This document shows, piece after piece, positions 1 through 5,371 of a stretch of 5,371 nt of DNA (its first letter is position 1; each line of letters begins with the position of its first letter). The stretch comes from Coriobacteriaceae bacterium (GTDB lineage: Bacteria > Actinomycetota > Coriobacteriia > Anaerosomatales > D1FN1-002). Location of the stretch: NCBI GenBank assembly GCA_013824215.1, contig PNNM01000083.1, positions 1-5,371 on the forward strand, in the 5' to 3' direction. The notes under the pieces were generated by a model. It was not told the origin of the DNA, searched no databases, and saw nothing but the letters and a program-made list of their open reading frames with translations. The translations under genes were made by a program, and so were the position numbers.

Positions 1-1283
1 CGCGTGGAGACCTCGGCGGTGTAGGAGAAGCCGAACGCGGACATCGCCCAGTCCACGAAGTCGAGCACGCCGGCGACCTCGGGCTTGACCTGCTCGGCGG
101 TGCAGAAGATGTGCGCGTCGTCCTGGGTGAACCCGCGCGCGCGCATGAGCCCGTGCACGACGCCGGACTTCTCGTGGCGGTAGACCGTGCCGAGTTCCAG
201 CAGGCGCATCGGCAGATCGCGGTAGGAGCGCACGTCGTTGGCGTAGACCATGACCGCGCCCGGGCAGTTCATGGGCTTCACGCCGTACTCGACGGGCGGC
301 TGGCCCTCGCCCTCGTCGATCTCGAAGAAGTACATGTTCTCGCGGTAGAAATCGTAGTGCCCCGAGGTCTTCCAGATGTCCGCCTTGAAGATGTGCGGCG
401 TGATTATCTCGGCATATCCGCGCCGGTAGTGCTCGGCGCGCTCCCAGTCCTGCAGGAGGCGCAGGACGCGCGCGCCCTTCGGGTGGTAGAAGACGAGCCC
501 GGCGCCCGCCTCGGAGTGGAACGAGAACAGGTCGAGTTCACGGCCGAGCTTGCGGTGGTCGCGCTTCTCGGCCTCCTCGATGCGCGTCAGGTACGCCGCG
601 AGATCCTTGTCCGAGAACCACGCGGTGCCGTAGATGCGCTGGAGCATCGGGCGGTCCGAGTCGCCGCGCCAGTAGGCGCCGGCCACCTTGGTCAGCTTGA
701 ACGCTTTCACCCACGAGGTGTCCGGAACGTGCGGCCCTCGGCAGAGATCGGTGAAGGTGCCCTGGGTGTAGACGCTGATGACCTCGTCCTCGGGCAGCTC
801 GGAGATGAGCTCCTGCTTGAGCGGCTGCTCCTCGAAAGCGTCGTGCGCCTCCAGCCGGTCCAGCTCTCCGCGCGTGAACGGGAGCGACTCGGAGATGATC
901 TGGCGCATCCGCTCCTGAATAGCCTCGACATCCTCCGGCGTGAACGGGCGGCCGACCTCGAAGTCGTAGTAGAAGCCGTCCTCGATCGCAGGTCCGATGC
1001 CGAACTTCGCCATCGGGTGCAGCTGCTTGACCGCCTCGGCCATGACGTGCGCCGCCGAGTGACGGAGGATGTGGAGCGCCTCGGGCGAGCGGTCGGTGAC
1101 GATCTCGACCGTCTGGCCGGCGTTCACGACATGGCCGAGGTCGACGAGCGTGCCGTCGAGCTTGCCGGCGATGGCGGCCTGAGCGAGACGCGCGCCGATG
1201 GCGGCTGCCACGTCGCGGACCGTGGCGCCCTCGGCGACGCTCAACTCGGAGCCGTCGGGCAGCTTGACCGCTATCTCGACCAT
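1..1283 (-). CDS. thrS: Threonyl-tRNA synthetase, N-terminal 427 residues (3' end outside window)
   Basis: Cytoplasmic class II aminoacyl-tRNA synthetase that charges tRNA-Thr with threonine and edits mis-charged Ser-tRNA. The reading frame translates without interruption from the ATG at 1281-1283 to the left edge. Visible parts in order: TGS domain (about 1-61); editing domain with the HSAAH motif (H75, H79) and the LCRGPH motif (C181, H185), the four residues expected at the editing site; and the class II catalytic core from about 245. In the core, PMNCPG carries the first catalytic zinc ligand (C340), RHEKSGVVHGLMRARGF (369-385) is motif 2, and H391 in DDAHIFC is the second zinc ligand. 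The third ligand, motif 3 and the anticodon-binding domain lie beyond the edge; the family is about 580-650 residues, so roughly two thirds is seen. The start lies 10 bases after the stop of the upstream gene, and I see no strong Shine-Dalgarno sequence, so translation is probably coupled. No T-box leader is present here. Confidence 0.97.
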   Translation of the reverse strand, partial: MVEIAVKLPDGSELSVAEGATVRDVAAAIGARLAQAAIAGKLDGTLVDLGHVVNAGQTVEIVTDRSPEALHILRHSAAHVMAEAVKQLHPMAKFGIGPAIEDGFYYDFEVGRPFTPEDVEAIQERMRQIISESLPFTRGELDRLEAHDAFEEQPLKQELISELPEDEVISVYTQGTFTDLCRGPHVPDTSWVKAFKLTKVAGAYWRGDSDRPMLQRIYGTAWFSDKDLAAYLTRIEEAEKRDHRKLGRELDLFSFHSEAGAGLVFYHPKGARVLRLLQDWERAEHYRRGYAEIITPHIFKADIWKTSGHYDFYRENMYFFEIDEGEGQPPVEYGVKPMNCPGAVMVYANDVRSYRDLPMRLLELGTVYRHEKSGVVHGLMRARGFTQDDAHIFCTAEQVKPEVAGVLDFVDWAMSAFGFSYTAEVST

Positions 1284-1293
1284 GACCGCGGCG

Positions 1294-1722
1294 CTACTGC
1301 TTCGTCTTGCAGTAGGGACAGACCGTCCAGTTGAGCTTCAGGGCCTTGCCGCACTCCATGCAGCCCTTCCGCAGCTTCTTCATGCAGTACGGGCAGATGA
1401 GGAAGTCCCTCTCCACGGGCTTGAGGCACGCGGGACACGTCTCGAGGTCGCGGGCGAGCGTCACCTCTTTCGCTCGTATCTCCAGATCGCGCTCGCGAGC
1501 GTCGGCGGCGTACTCCGGCGGGCGGATGATGAGGTAGATCGCCCAACCGGCCACGTTGAAGATGACCACCACGAGCGCCCAGAACCACGCCATGCCGCCG
1601 CGCCGGTACGCATCGCGCCAGGTCCAGAAGACGAGCGCGAAGGTGAAGACGAAGAAGAACAGCCAGCACAGCTGCGTCGCGAGCCGTATCTCGTCCTGGT
1701 AAGGCGCCAGGAGTTCGCCCAT
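1294..1722 (-). CDS. Uncharacterised membrane protein with two C-terminal zinc ribbons
   Basis: A 142-residue protein of unknown function. Two hydrophobic segments (about 15-35 and 45-66) flank a short basic turn (RDAYRRGG). The second segment, ending GWAIYLIIRPPEY, resembles the two-helix N-terminal region of PLD-nuclease/cardiolipin-synthase-type proteins (PLDc_N-like), although no phospholipase domain follows. A charged linker (70-94) leads to eight cysteines in four CxxC pairs: C96/C99 with C110/C113, and C121/C124 with C135/C138. This is the spacing of a double zinc ribbon. The start is supported by GAGAGG six bases upstream. The gene sits 58 bases after folC and 10 bases before thrS on the same strand, so it is probably co-transcribed with both. 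A zinc-dependent scaffold or regulator at the membrane is possible, but neighbours and sequence do not reveal a partner. The gene call is secure; the role is unknown. Confidence 0.9.
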   Translation of the reverse strand: MGELLAPYQDEIRLATQLCWLFFFVFTFALVFWTWRDAYRRGGMAWFWALVVVIFNVAGWAIYLIIRPPEYAADARERDLEIRAKEVTLARDLETCPACLKPVERDFLICPYCMKKLRKGCMECGKALKLNWTVCPYCKTKQ

Positions 1723-1728
1723 GTCCCG

Positions 1729-1734
1729 CCTCTC
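1729..1734 (-). promoter_or_regulatory. Ribosome binding site of the zinc-ribbon gene
   Basis: GAGAGG on the minus strand, six bases before the ATG at 1720-1722. It fixes the start of the zinc-ribbon membrane protein and is the only clear Shine-Dalgarno sequence seen among the minus-strand genes here. Confidence 0.6.
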
Positions 1735-1780
1735 GAAGCGACGCGCGGCTCGTCTGTGAAGGGCCGCGCCTGCAGGGATT

Positions 1781-3085
1781 CTAGCAGAACAACGCCCGCA
1801 CTTCGCCCGCCACAGTCAGGCTCCCGGTCGCCACGACGCCTGCCCCGCCGCCGATGTCCTCGGCGAGTGCCAGCGCCGCGCGCAGGTCGTCGTCCGCCTT
1901 CGGCGGGGTGCCGGTGACCCTCTCCACGACCGCCGCCAGGTCCGCGGACGGGAGCGCGCGCGACGAGGCGCTGCGCGTGCACACGAACGCGGTCACCACG
2001 GGTGCGAGCGCGCGCACGATGCCCTCGGCGTCCTTGTCGTCGAGCACGCCGAGCAGGACCGCGGGGCGCCGCTGCGGATCCGGCCACGCCTCGGCGATCG
2101 CCACGGCGAGCACGAGCGCAGCCTCGGGGTTGTGCGCGCCATCGATGACGAGCTGCGGCGACTCGCGCAGCAGCTCGAAGCGGCCCGGGAACCGGAGGCT
2201 CGCGAAGGCTGCTCGCACCGCCCCGCGGTCGAGCGCGCGGCCGAGCGCCGCCTCGCAGGCGGCAAGTGCGACCCCCGCGTTCGGCGCCTGGTACGAGGGG
2301 GCCGTCAGCTCGATGCCGGTGTACCCGGCGAGCGGGCTCAGCACGTCGAGACGGGTCGGCCCCCCGGGACGGTCCGGCACCGCGACCACGTCCCAGGCGA
2401 CGAGCCCGCCGTCCTCGCGCACCCGCACGATCGGCGCGCCCACCTCTCCCGCGCGGGCGGCGAGCACCGCGTCGGCGGCATCGGTCCCCGGCCCAAGCAC
2501 GGCGAGGCTGCCCGGCTTGATGATCTGCGCCTTGTCCTCGGCGATCTCCTCCACAGTGCCGCCGAGATGCCGCATGTGGTCGAGCGCCACGCCGGTGATG
2601 ACCGCCACTTGCGGCTCCACCACGCTCGTGGCGTCCCAGCGGCCGCCCATGCCGACCTCGAGCACGCCCCACTCCACGCCGAGGTCGCGCATGAGCCACA
2701 AGCCGGCCGCGGTCAGCAGTTCGAACTCCGTGGCGGGCTCGCCGTCGAGAGCGGCGTCGGCGTCGAGGGCCGCCGAGACCGCGCGCGCGAAGTCCGCCTC
2801 CGAGACCGGCTCGCCGCCGACCTCGATCCGCTCGCGGTACTCGGCCAGGTGCGGGCTCGTGTACGCGGCGGTGCGCACCCCGTGCGCGGACAAGACGGCG
2901 GCGGTCATGCGCGTGACCGAGGTCTTGCCGTTCGTGCCGGTCACCTGCACCCAGCGGCACGCGCGCTCGGGATGGCCGAGCAGCTCGCAGAGCGCGCGGA
3001 TCTTGTCGAGCGACGGGTTCGTGCCGAAACGCAGCGCGCCCGTCAGCGCGGCGACCGCCTCGGCGTATGTGAGTGCGCGTGCCAT
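1781..3085 (-). CDS. folC: Bifunctional dihydrofolate synthase / folylpolyglutamate synthase
   Basis: Cytoplasmic ATP-dependent Mur-ligase-family enzyme that adds glutamate to dihydropteroate and to folates, retaining folate in the cell. The 434-residue protein has normal family length. Motifs: P-loop GTNGKTS (50-56); TSPHL loop (76-80); LEVGMGGRWDAT (142-153) with the Mg-binding Glu at 143; LDH (169-171) with H170; EDKAQIIK (183-190), whose K185 matches the carbamylated lysine; PGRFE (300-304) opening the C-terminal domain; DGAHNP (315-320); and a closing GSLTVAGEVR. The usual EKAGI is DKAQI and GGRLDAT is GGRWDAT, both mild variations. The frame stays open upstream to 3442, but that stretch runs antisense through the toxin-antitoxin promoter and gene, and MARALTYAEAVAALTG is a typical FolC beginning, so I chose the ATG at 3083-3085. 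No clear Shine-Dalgarno sequence precedes it. Whether it makes both activities or only polyglutamylation cannot be settled from motifs. Confidence 0.95.
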   Translation of the reverse strand: MARALTYAEAVAALTGALRFGTNPSLDKIRALCELLGHPERACRWVQVTGTNGKTSVTRMTAAVLSAHGVRTAAYTSPHLAEYRERIEVGGEPVSEADFARAVSAALDADAALDGEPATEFELLTAAGLWLMRDLGVEWGVLEVGMGGRWDATSVVEPQVAVITGVALDHMRHLGGTVEEIAEDKAQIIKPGSLAVLGPGTDAADAVLAARAGEVGAPIVRVREDGGLVAWDVVAVPDRPGGPTRLDVLSPLAGYTGIELTAPSYQAPNAGVALAACEAALGRALDRGAVRAAFASLRFPGRFELLRESPQLVIDGAHNPEAALVLAVAIAEAWPDPQRRPAVLLGVLDDKDAEGIVRALAPVVTAFVCTRSASSRALPSADLAAVVERVTGTPPKADDDLRAALALAEDIGGGAGVVATGSLTVAGEVRALFC

Positions 3086-3091
3086 GTGGCG

Positions 3092-3121
3092 ATTGTGGTC
3101 CCGACCGCTCGCGGCCCGCAA
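3092..3121 (-). promoter_or_regulatory. Possible folC promoter giving a near-leaderless transcript
   Basis: Reading the minus strand, TTGCGG (3116-3121) is followed after 18 bases by CACAAT (3092-3097), a weak match to sigma70 -35 and -10 boxes. Transcription would begin at about the folC ATG itself. That fits the lack of a Shine-Dalgarno sequence, and leaderless mRNAs are common in actinobacteria. The match is poor enough to be chance in GC-rich DNA, but folC needs some promoter in this divergent region unless read-through from valS serves. Confidence 0.25.
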
Positions 3122-3126
3122 GGAGA

Positions 3127-3148
3127 CGCCGCGAACGGCGGCTTCTTT
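3127..3148 (+). terminator. Weak terminator-like hairpin upstream of the vapBC promoter
   Basis: CGCCG (3127-3131), a CGAA loop, then CGGCG (3136-3140) forms a perfect 5-bp GC stem, followed by GC and TTCTTT (3143-3148). On the plus strand this resembles a short intrinsic terminator just before the -35 box of the toxin-antitoxin promoter, where it could stop antisense transcripts coming from the folC region. The stem is short and the T tract interrupted, so it may be fortuitous. Confidence 0.22.
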
Positions 3149-3175
3149 GACCGTGTCACAGCCGAGGGATACACT
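3147..3175 (+). promoter_or_regulatory. Sigma70-type promoter of the vapBC module
   Basis: TTGACC (3147-3152) matches five of six -35 consensus bases. A 17-base spacer, the optimal length, separates it from TACACT (3170-3175), which has the key TA and final T of a -10 box. Transcription would start near 3182, leaving about 36 untranslated bases before the antitoxin ATG. The -10 box lies inside a perfect inverted repeat, which supports a regulated promoter. Confidence 0.65.
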
Positions 3176-3186
3176 CGCGGTGTATC
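3168..3186. promoter_or_regulatory. Perfect inverted repeat over the -10 box, candidate antitoxin operator
   Basis: GATACAC (3168-3174), spacer TCGCG, then GTGTATC (3180-3186): a 7-bp perfect inverted repeat centred at 3177. It covers the whole -10 hexamer of the vapBC promoter and the likely transcription start. Ribbon-helix-helix antitoxins typically bind such repeats as dimers, alone or with toxin, and repress their own operon. The repeat is AT-richer than its surroundings, which makes chance less likely. Binding by this antitoxin is inference. It lies about 80 bases from the folC start, so an effect on folC is possible but less likely. Confidence 0.6.
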
Positions 3187-3204
3187 TCATAGGCGCGCCG
3201 ACCC

Positions 3205-3209
3205 GGAGG
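3205..3209 (+). promoter_or_regulatory. Ribosome binding site of the antitoxin gene
   Basis: GGAGG, eight bases before the ATG at 3218-3220. It decides the antitoxin start; the same frame is open far upstream (from 2132), but that part is antisense to folC. Confidence 0.75.
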
Positions 3210-3217
3210 TTCCCGTC

Positions 3218-3505
3218 ATGGCCGTCTACAAGGTGAACGTCTCGCTCCCGCCCGATCTGGTGGGGGAGATAGACTCCGCGGCGACGGACCTCGGCCTCAC
3301 GCGCAGCGGCTTCATCGCCGAGGCCAGCGCGCGCTACGTCACCGACGTGCGCAACCTCACGGCGGATGAGCGCCGTCACAAGGACATCGAGCGCGCCGCC
3401 GCCACCTTCAAGCGCATCGGCAGCAAGGTCCCGCGCGATCACGACCTCCTGGAGCGGCTCCGGACCGACCGCGAGCGCGACACTCCCCCGGACACACGCC
3501 GATGA
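3218..3505 (+). CDS. vapB: VapB-type ribbon-helix-helix antitoxin
   Basis: A 95-residue antitoxin predicted to neutralise the adjacent PIN-domain RNase and to repress the operon. Residues 4-43 have the ribbon-helix-helix (CopG/HicB-like) pattern: a DNA-binding strand KVNVSLPP, a helix DLVGEIDSAATDLG, the turn LTRSGF and a second helix IAEASARYVTDV. Residues 48-95 are strongly charged and lack a hydrophobic core (ERRHKDIERAAATFKRIG, then LLERLRTDRERD), as expected of a flexible toxin-binding tail. The start is set by GGAGG eight bases upstream and by the promoter and operator just before it. The stop TGA overlaps the toxin ATG (ATGA, 3502-3505), so the two are translationally coupled. Composition matches the host genes, so if acquired it is not recent. 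The vapB label follows from the partner and domain type; RHH antitoxins also pair with other toxin families. Confidence 0.88.
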   Translation: MAVYKVNVSLPPDLVGEIDSAATDLGLTRSGFIAEASARYVTDVRNLTADERRHKDIERAAATFKRIGSKVPRDHDLLERLRTDRERDTPPDTRR

Positions 3506-3915
3506 GCCGCCCGGTGGTGGTCGACACGTCCGTGGCTTTCAAGTGGCTCGCCCCCGCCGAAGAGCACGGTGTGGAAACGGCGGAGGCACTGCTCGCCGAC
3601 CATCTCGGTGGCGCGGTCGCTCTCGCGGGACCGGTCTCGCTCCCGCTGGAGCTCGCCAACGGGCTGCGCTACGCCGGTCTCTCGCAGTCCGATGTCCTAG
3701 AACTCGTCGACGAGTTCGATCTGCTCCACATCGAGCTGTTCGACCTCGACCGCGCGCTCCTCGGTGACGCCACCCGGTTGGCGTTCCGCCACGGCATCGC
3801 AGTCTACGACGCGGTCTTCCTCGCGCTCGCGCGGCAGCTCGACTGCGAGCTGGTCACGGCCGACCGGCGCGCCTTCGCGCGAACCGGACCGCTTGACGGG
3901 GTGCGCCTGATCTAG
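3502..3915 (+). CDS. vapC: VapC-family PIN-domain toxin (ribonuclease)
   Basis: A 137-residue toxin of normal VapC length, predicted to be a Mg/Mn-dependent endoribonuclease that cuts tRNA, rRNA or other RNA in the cytoplasm when not bound by the antitoxin. The PIN fold is clear: VVVDTSVAFKWL opens the protein with the first catalytic Asp (D8); LPLELANGLRYAGL carries Glu (E50); VYDAVFLALARQL carries D103; and LVTADRRAF carries D121. All four acidic residues are present, so the enzyme looks intact. Its ATG overlaps the antitoxin stop, and no separate Shine-Dalgarno sequence is evident, so synthesis should depend on antitoxin translation. At the other end its TAG (3913-3915) overlaps the valS stop on the opposite strand within a shared CTAG. 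The RNA target cannot be told from sequence; the flanking tRNA synthetase genes do not show that tRNA-Val or tRNA-Thr is the target. Confidence 0.93.
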   Translation: MSRPVVVDTSVAFKWLAPAEEHGVETAEALLADHLGGAVALAGPVSLPLELANGLRYAGLSQSDVLELVDEFDLLHIELFDLDRALLGDATRLAFRHGIAVYDAVFLALARQLDCELVTADRRAFARTGPLDGVRLI

Positions 3916-5371
3916 TCCGCCAGGTCGGAGATCTGGGCCGTGAGCTTGGCGACCGCCTCGGCCAGCTCCGCGGCTTTCGCGCGGTCCTTGTCGATGACCT
4001 CCGCCGACGCCTTGGCCAGGAAGCCCTCGTTGGCCAGCTTCCTGGTGAGGCGCTCCAGCTCCTCGGCGGCCTTGTGCAGCTCCTTGCTGGCCCGCTCGCG
4101 CTCCGCCGCGATGTCGACGAGTCCCTCGAGCGGCACGTAGAGCTCCACGCCGCCGGCCACGGCAACCGCCGCGTGCGGCGGCTTGACTGCATCGGCGGCC
4201 ACGAGCAGCGAGCCCGCGCCCGCCAGCTCGTGCAGGTAGTGGCCCTGCGCGTCCACGAGCATGCCGTCGGCGCCGGAGGCCTTCACGATCAGGTCCACCA
4301 TCGTCTTGGGCGGCACGTTGTAGCGCGCGCGGATCGCGCGGACCTCGGTGACGAGCTCCTGGAGCACGCGCATCGAGTTCTCCGCCTCCTCGTCCCGGAA
4401 GGCGCCCAGCCCTGTCGGCCAGTCGGCCACCATGAGCGCCGGGGCCGAGTCCGCCTCGGCCAGCGGCAGCCGGCTCCAGATCTCCTCCGTGACGAACGGC
4501 ATCATCGGATGCAGCAGTCGCAGCGCCCGGTCCAGCACGAACACGAGGGTGCGCTGCGCCGCCAGCCGCGCCTCCCCTCCCGCGTTCAGGCGCGCCTTGG
4601 CCAGCTCGATGTACCAGTCGCAGAACTCGGACCAGAAGAAGTCGTACAGGGCCCGGGCCACCTCGCCGAACTGGAACGCGTCGGCTCCGGCCGCGCGCGC
4701 CGCGTCCACGTCGAGCCCCAGATCGGTGGTCTCCGCCAGCGCGGCCAACCGCGAGAGGATCCACTTGTCGGCCACGGTCTCGGCGTGCGGCGGCCCCGGC
4801 ACGTAGTCGTCGCCGAGGTTCATGAGCACGAAGCGGCTCGCGTTCCAGATCTTGTTCGCGAAGTTGCGCGACGAGGCGAGCTTCTCCTCGGCGAACTTGA
4901 TGTCCTGGTTGCCGGTGGTCTGGAGCATGAGGCCGAACCGCATGCCGTCGGCACCGTAGTGCTCCATCAGATCGAGCGGATCTATCCCGGTGCCGAGCGA
5001 CTTGCTCATCCGCCGCCCTTCGGCGTTGAACACGGTGGGGTGGATGATGACCTCCGAGAACGGGATGTCGCCGGCGAACTTGCATCCCTGCATGATCATG
5101 CGCGCCACCCACAGGAACAGGATGTCGCGGGCGGTGGACAGCACGGTGGTCGGGTAGAAGTAGCCGAACTCCGGCGTCTCCTCGGGCCATCCGAGTGTCG
5201 CGAACGGCCAGAGCGCCGATGAGAACCAGGTGTCGAGCACGTCCTCGTCCTGGCGCACGGGACCGCCGCACTTCGGGCAGACCTCGAGGTCCGTCATCGA
5301 GGCGGCCATCTCGCCGCACGCGTCGCAGTAGAAGACCGGTATCTGGTGCCCCCACCACAGCTGGCGCGAGA
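3912..5371 (-). CDS. valS: Valyl-tRNA synthetase, C-terminal 485 residues (5' end outside window)
   Basis: Cytoplasmic class I synthetase that charges tRNA-Val. The frame is open from the right edge to the TAG at 3912-3914. Counting from the first visible codon: SRQLWWGHQIPVFYC (1-15) is a ValRS signature just after the editing domain; CxxC pairs at C15/C18 and C31/C34 form a zinc knuckle; DVLDTWFSSALWPF follows; VLSTARDILFLWVARMIM and IIHPTVFNAEGR lead to the KMSKS loop, here RMSKS (120-124, bases 4998-5012). The helical anticodon-binding domain covers roughly 180-330 (SSRNFANKIWNASRF, WILSRL, FFWSEFCDWYIE). The final part from about 419 is a charged heptad-rich coiled coil, the C-terminal tRNA-binding arm typical of ValRS and absent from IleRS and LeuRS. 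The HIGH motif, editing domain, start and promoter lie outside; the full family length is near 880. No terminator follows its stop, which overlaps that of the convergent toxin gene. Confidence 0.97.
   Translation of the reverse strand, partial: SRQLWWGHQIPVFYCDACGEMAASMTDLEVCPKCGGPVRQDEDVLDTWFSSALWPFATLGWPEETPEFGYFYPTTVLSTARDILFLWVARMIMQGCKFAGDIPFSEVIIHPTVFNAEGRRMSKSLGTGIDPLDLMEHYGADGMRFGLMLQTTGNQDIKFAEEKLASSRNFANKIWNASRFVLMNLGDDYVPGPPHAETVADKWILSRLAALAETTDLGLDVDAARAAGADAFQFGEVARALYDFFWSEFCDWYIELAKARLNAGGEARLAAQRTLVFVLDRALRLLHPMMPFVTEEIWSRLPLAEADSAPALMVADWPTGLGAFRDEEAENSMRVLQELVTEVRAIRARYNVPPKTMVDLIVKASGADGMLVDAQGHYLHELAGAGSLLVAADAVKPPHAAVAVAGGVELYVPLEGLVDIAAERERASKELHKAAEELERLTRKLANEGFLAKASAEVIDKDRAKAAELAEAVAKLTAQISDLAD

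Noticed and set aside
1284..1293. A T-box or other leader upstream of thrS
   Set aside because: Only 10 bases separate thrS from the stop of the preceding gene, so no leader RNA fits. Any T-box would have to lie upstream of the whole unit, and none is visible.
111..1334. Long plus-strand open frame opposite thrS
   Set aside because: It is the complement of the thrS coding region in GC-rich DNA, where stop-free shadow frames are common. Its Arg/Val/Asp-rich translation shows no family motif.
1743..1769. Inverted repeat GCGCGGC / GCCGCGC with a 13-base loop between folC and the zinc-ribbon gene, considered as a terminator
   Set aside because: No T tract follows on the minus strand and the loop is large. 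In GC-rich DNA a 7-bp GC repeat is likely by chance, and the downstream genes appear to rely on read-through.
3192..3199. 8-base palindrome GGCGCGCC between the vapBC -10 box and the ribosome binding site, considered as a second operator
   Set aside because: It is a short, purely GC palindrome of a kind expected by chance at this base composition, and it does not resemble the 3168-3186 repeat.
2132..3217. Plus-strand open frame running through the folC region and continuous with vapB
   Set aside because: It is antisense to folC, which has complete family motifs. The vapB start at 3218 has its own promoter and GGAGG site, and the upstream translation shows no recognisable domain.
3086..3442. 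N-terminal extension of folC by up to 119 residues
   Set aside because: The extension is antisense to the vapBC promoter, operator and most of vapB, and the normal FolC length and N-terminus begin at 3085.
3697..5358. 553-residue minus-strand open frame overlapping valS, and similar out-of-frame stretches on both strands
   Set aside because: It is out of frame with valS, which carries the signature motifs and a coherent C-terminal domain. The alternative translation is low-complexity Arg/Gly/Ala.

Overview
This is a GC-rich bacterial window (nearly all third codon positions are G or C). It holds housekeeping genes on the minus strand and a small toxin-antitoxin module on the plus strand. The codon use, proteins rich in Ala, Arg, Val and Asp, and the valS / folC / thrS neighbourhood suggest an actinobacterial genome, possibly a Coriobacteriia-like lineage. 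That placement is inference, as no rRNA or other taxonomic marker is present.

Layout, right to left along the minus strand. First comes the C-terminal part of valyl-tRNA synthetase (valS, 3912 to the right edge, N-terminus outside). Then folC (dihydrofolate/folylpolyglutamate synthase, 1781-3085), an uncharacterised membrane protein with two zinc ribbons (1294-1722), and the N-terminal two thirds of threonyl-tRNA synthetase (thrS, 1-1283, C-terminus outside). The gaps between folC, the zinc-ribbon gene and thrS are 58 and 10 bases with no convincing terminator, so these three probably form one transcription unit.

Between valS and folC, in the opposite orientation, lies a two-gene vapBC-type module (3218-3915). 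It encodes a ribbon-helix-helix antitoxin followed by a PIN-domain toxin with all four acidic residues present. The two genes overlap by the ATGA arrangement. In front of them is a good sigma70-type promoter (TTGACC, 17 bases, TACACT), and a perfect 7-bp inverted repeat covers its -10 box, as expected of an autoregulatory operator. The toxin and valS converge so tightly that their stop codons share one CTAG palindrome, leaving no room for a terminator between them.

The module separates folC from valS, genes often found adjacent and co-directional elsewhere. folC therefore probably uses its own promoter in the 132-base divergent region, where no clear ribosome binding site is visible before its ATG. 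I see no tRNA or rRNA gene, CRISPR array, insertion sequence or phage gene. Nothing here demands a wholly new system; the most interesting points are the integration site, operator and stop-codon overlap of the toxin-antitoxin module, and the unknown membrane zinc-ribbon protein.
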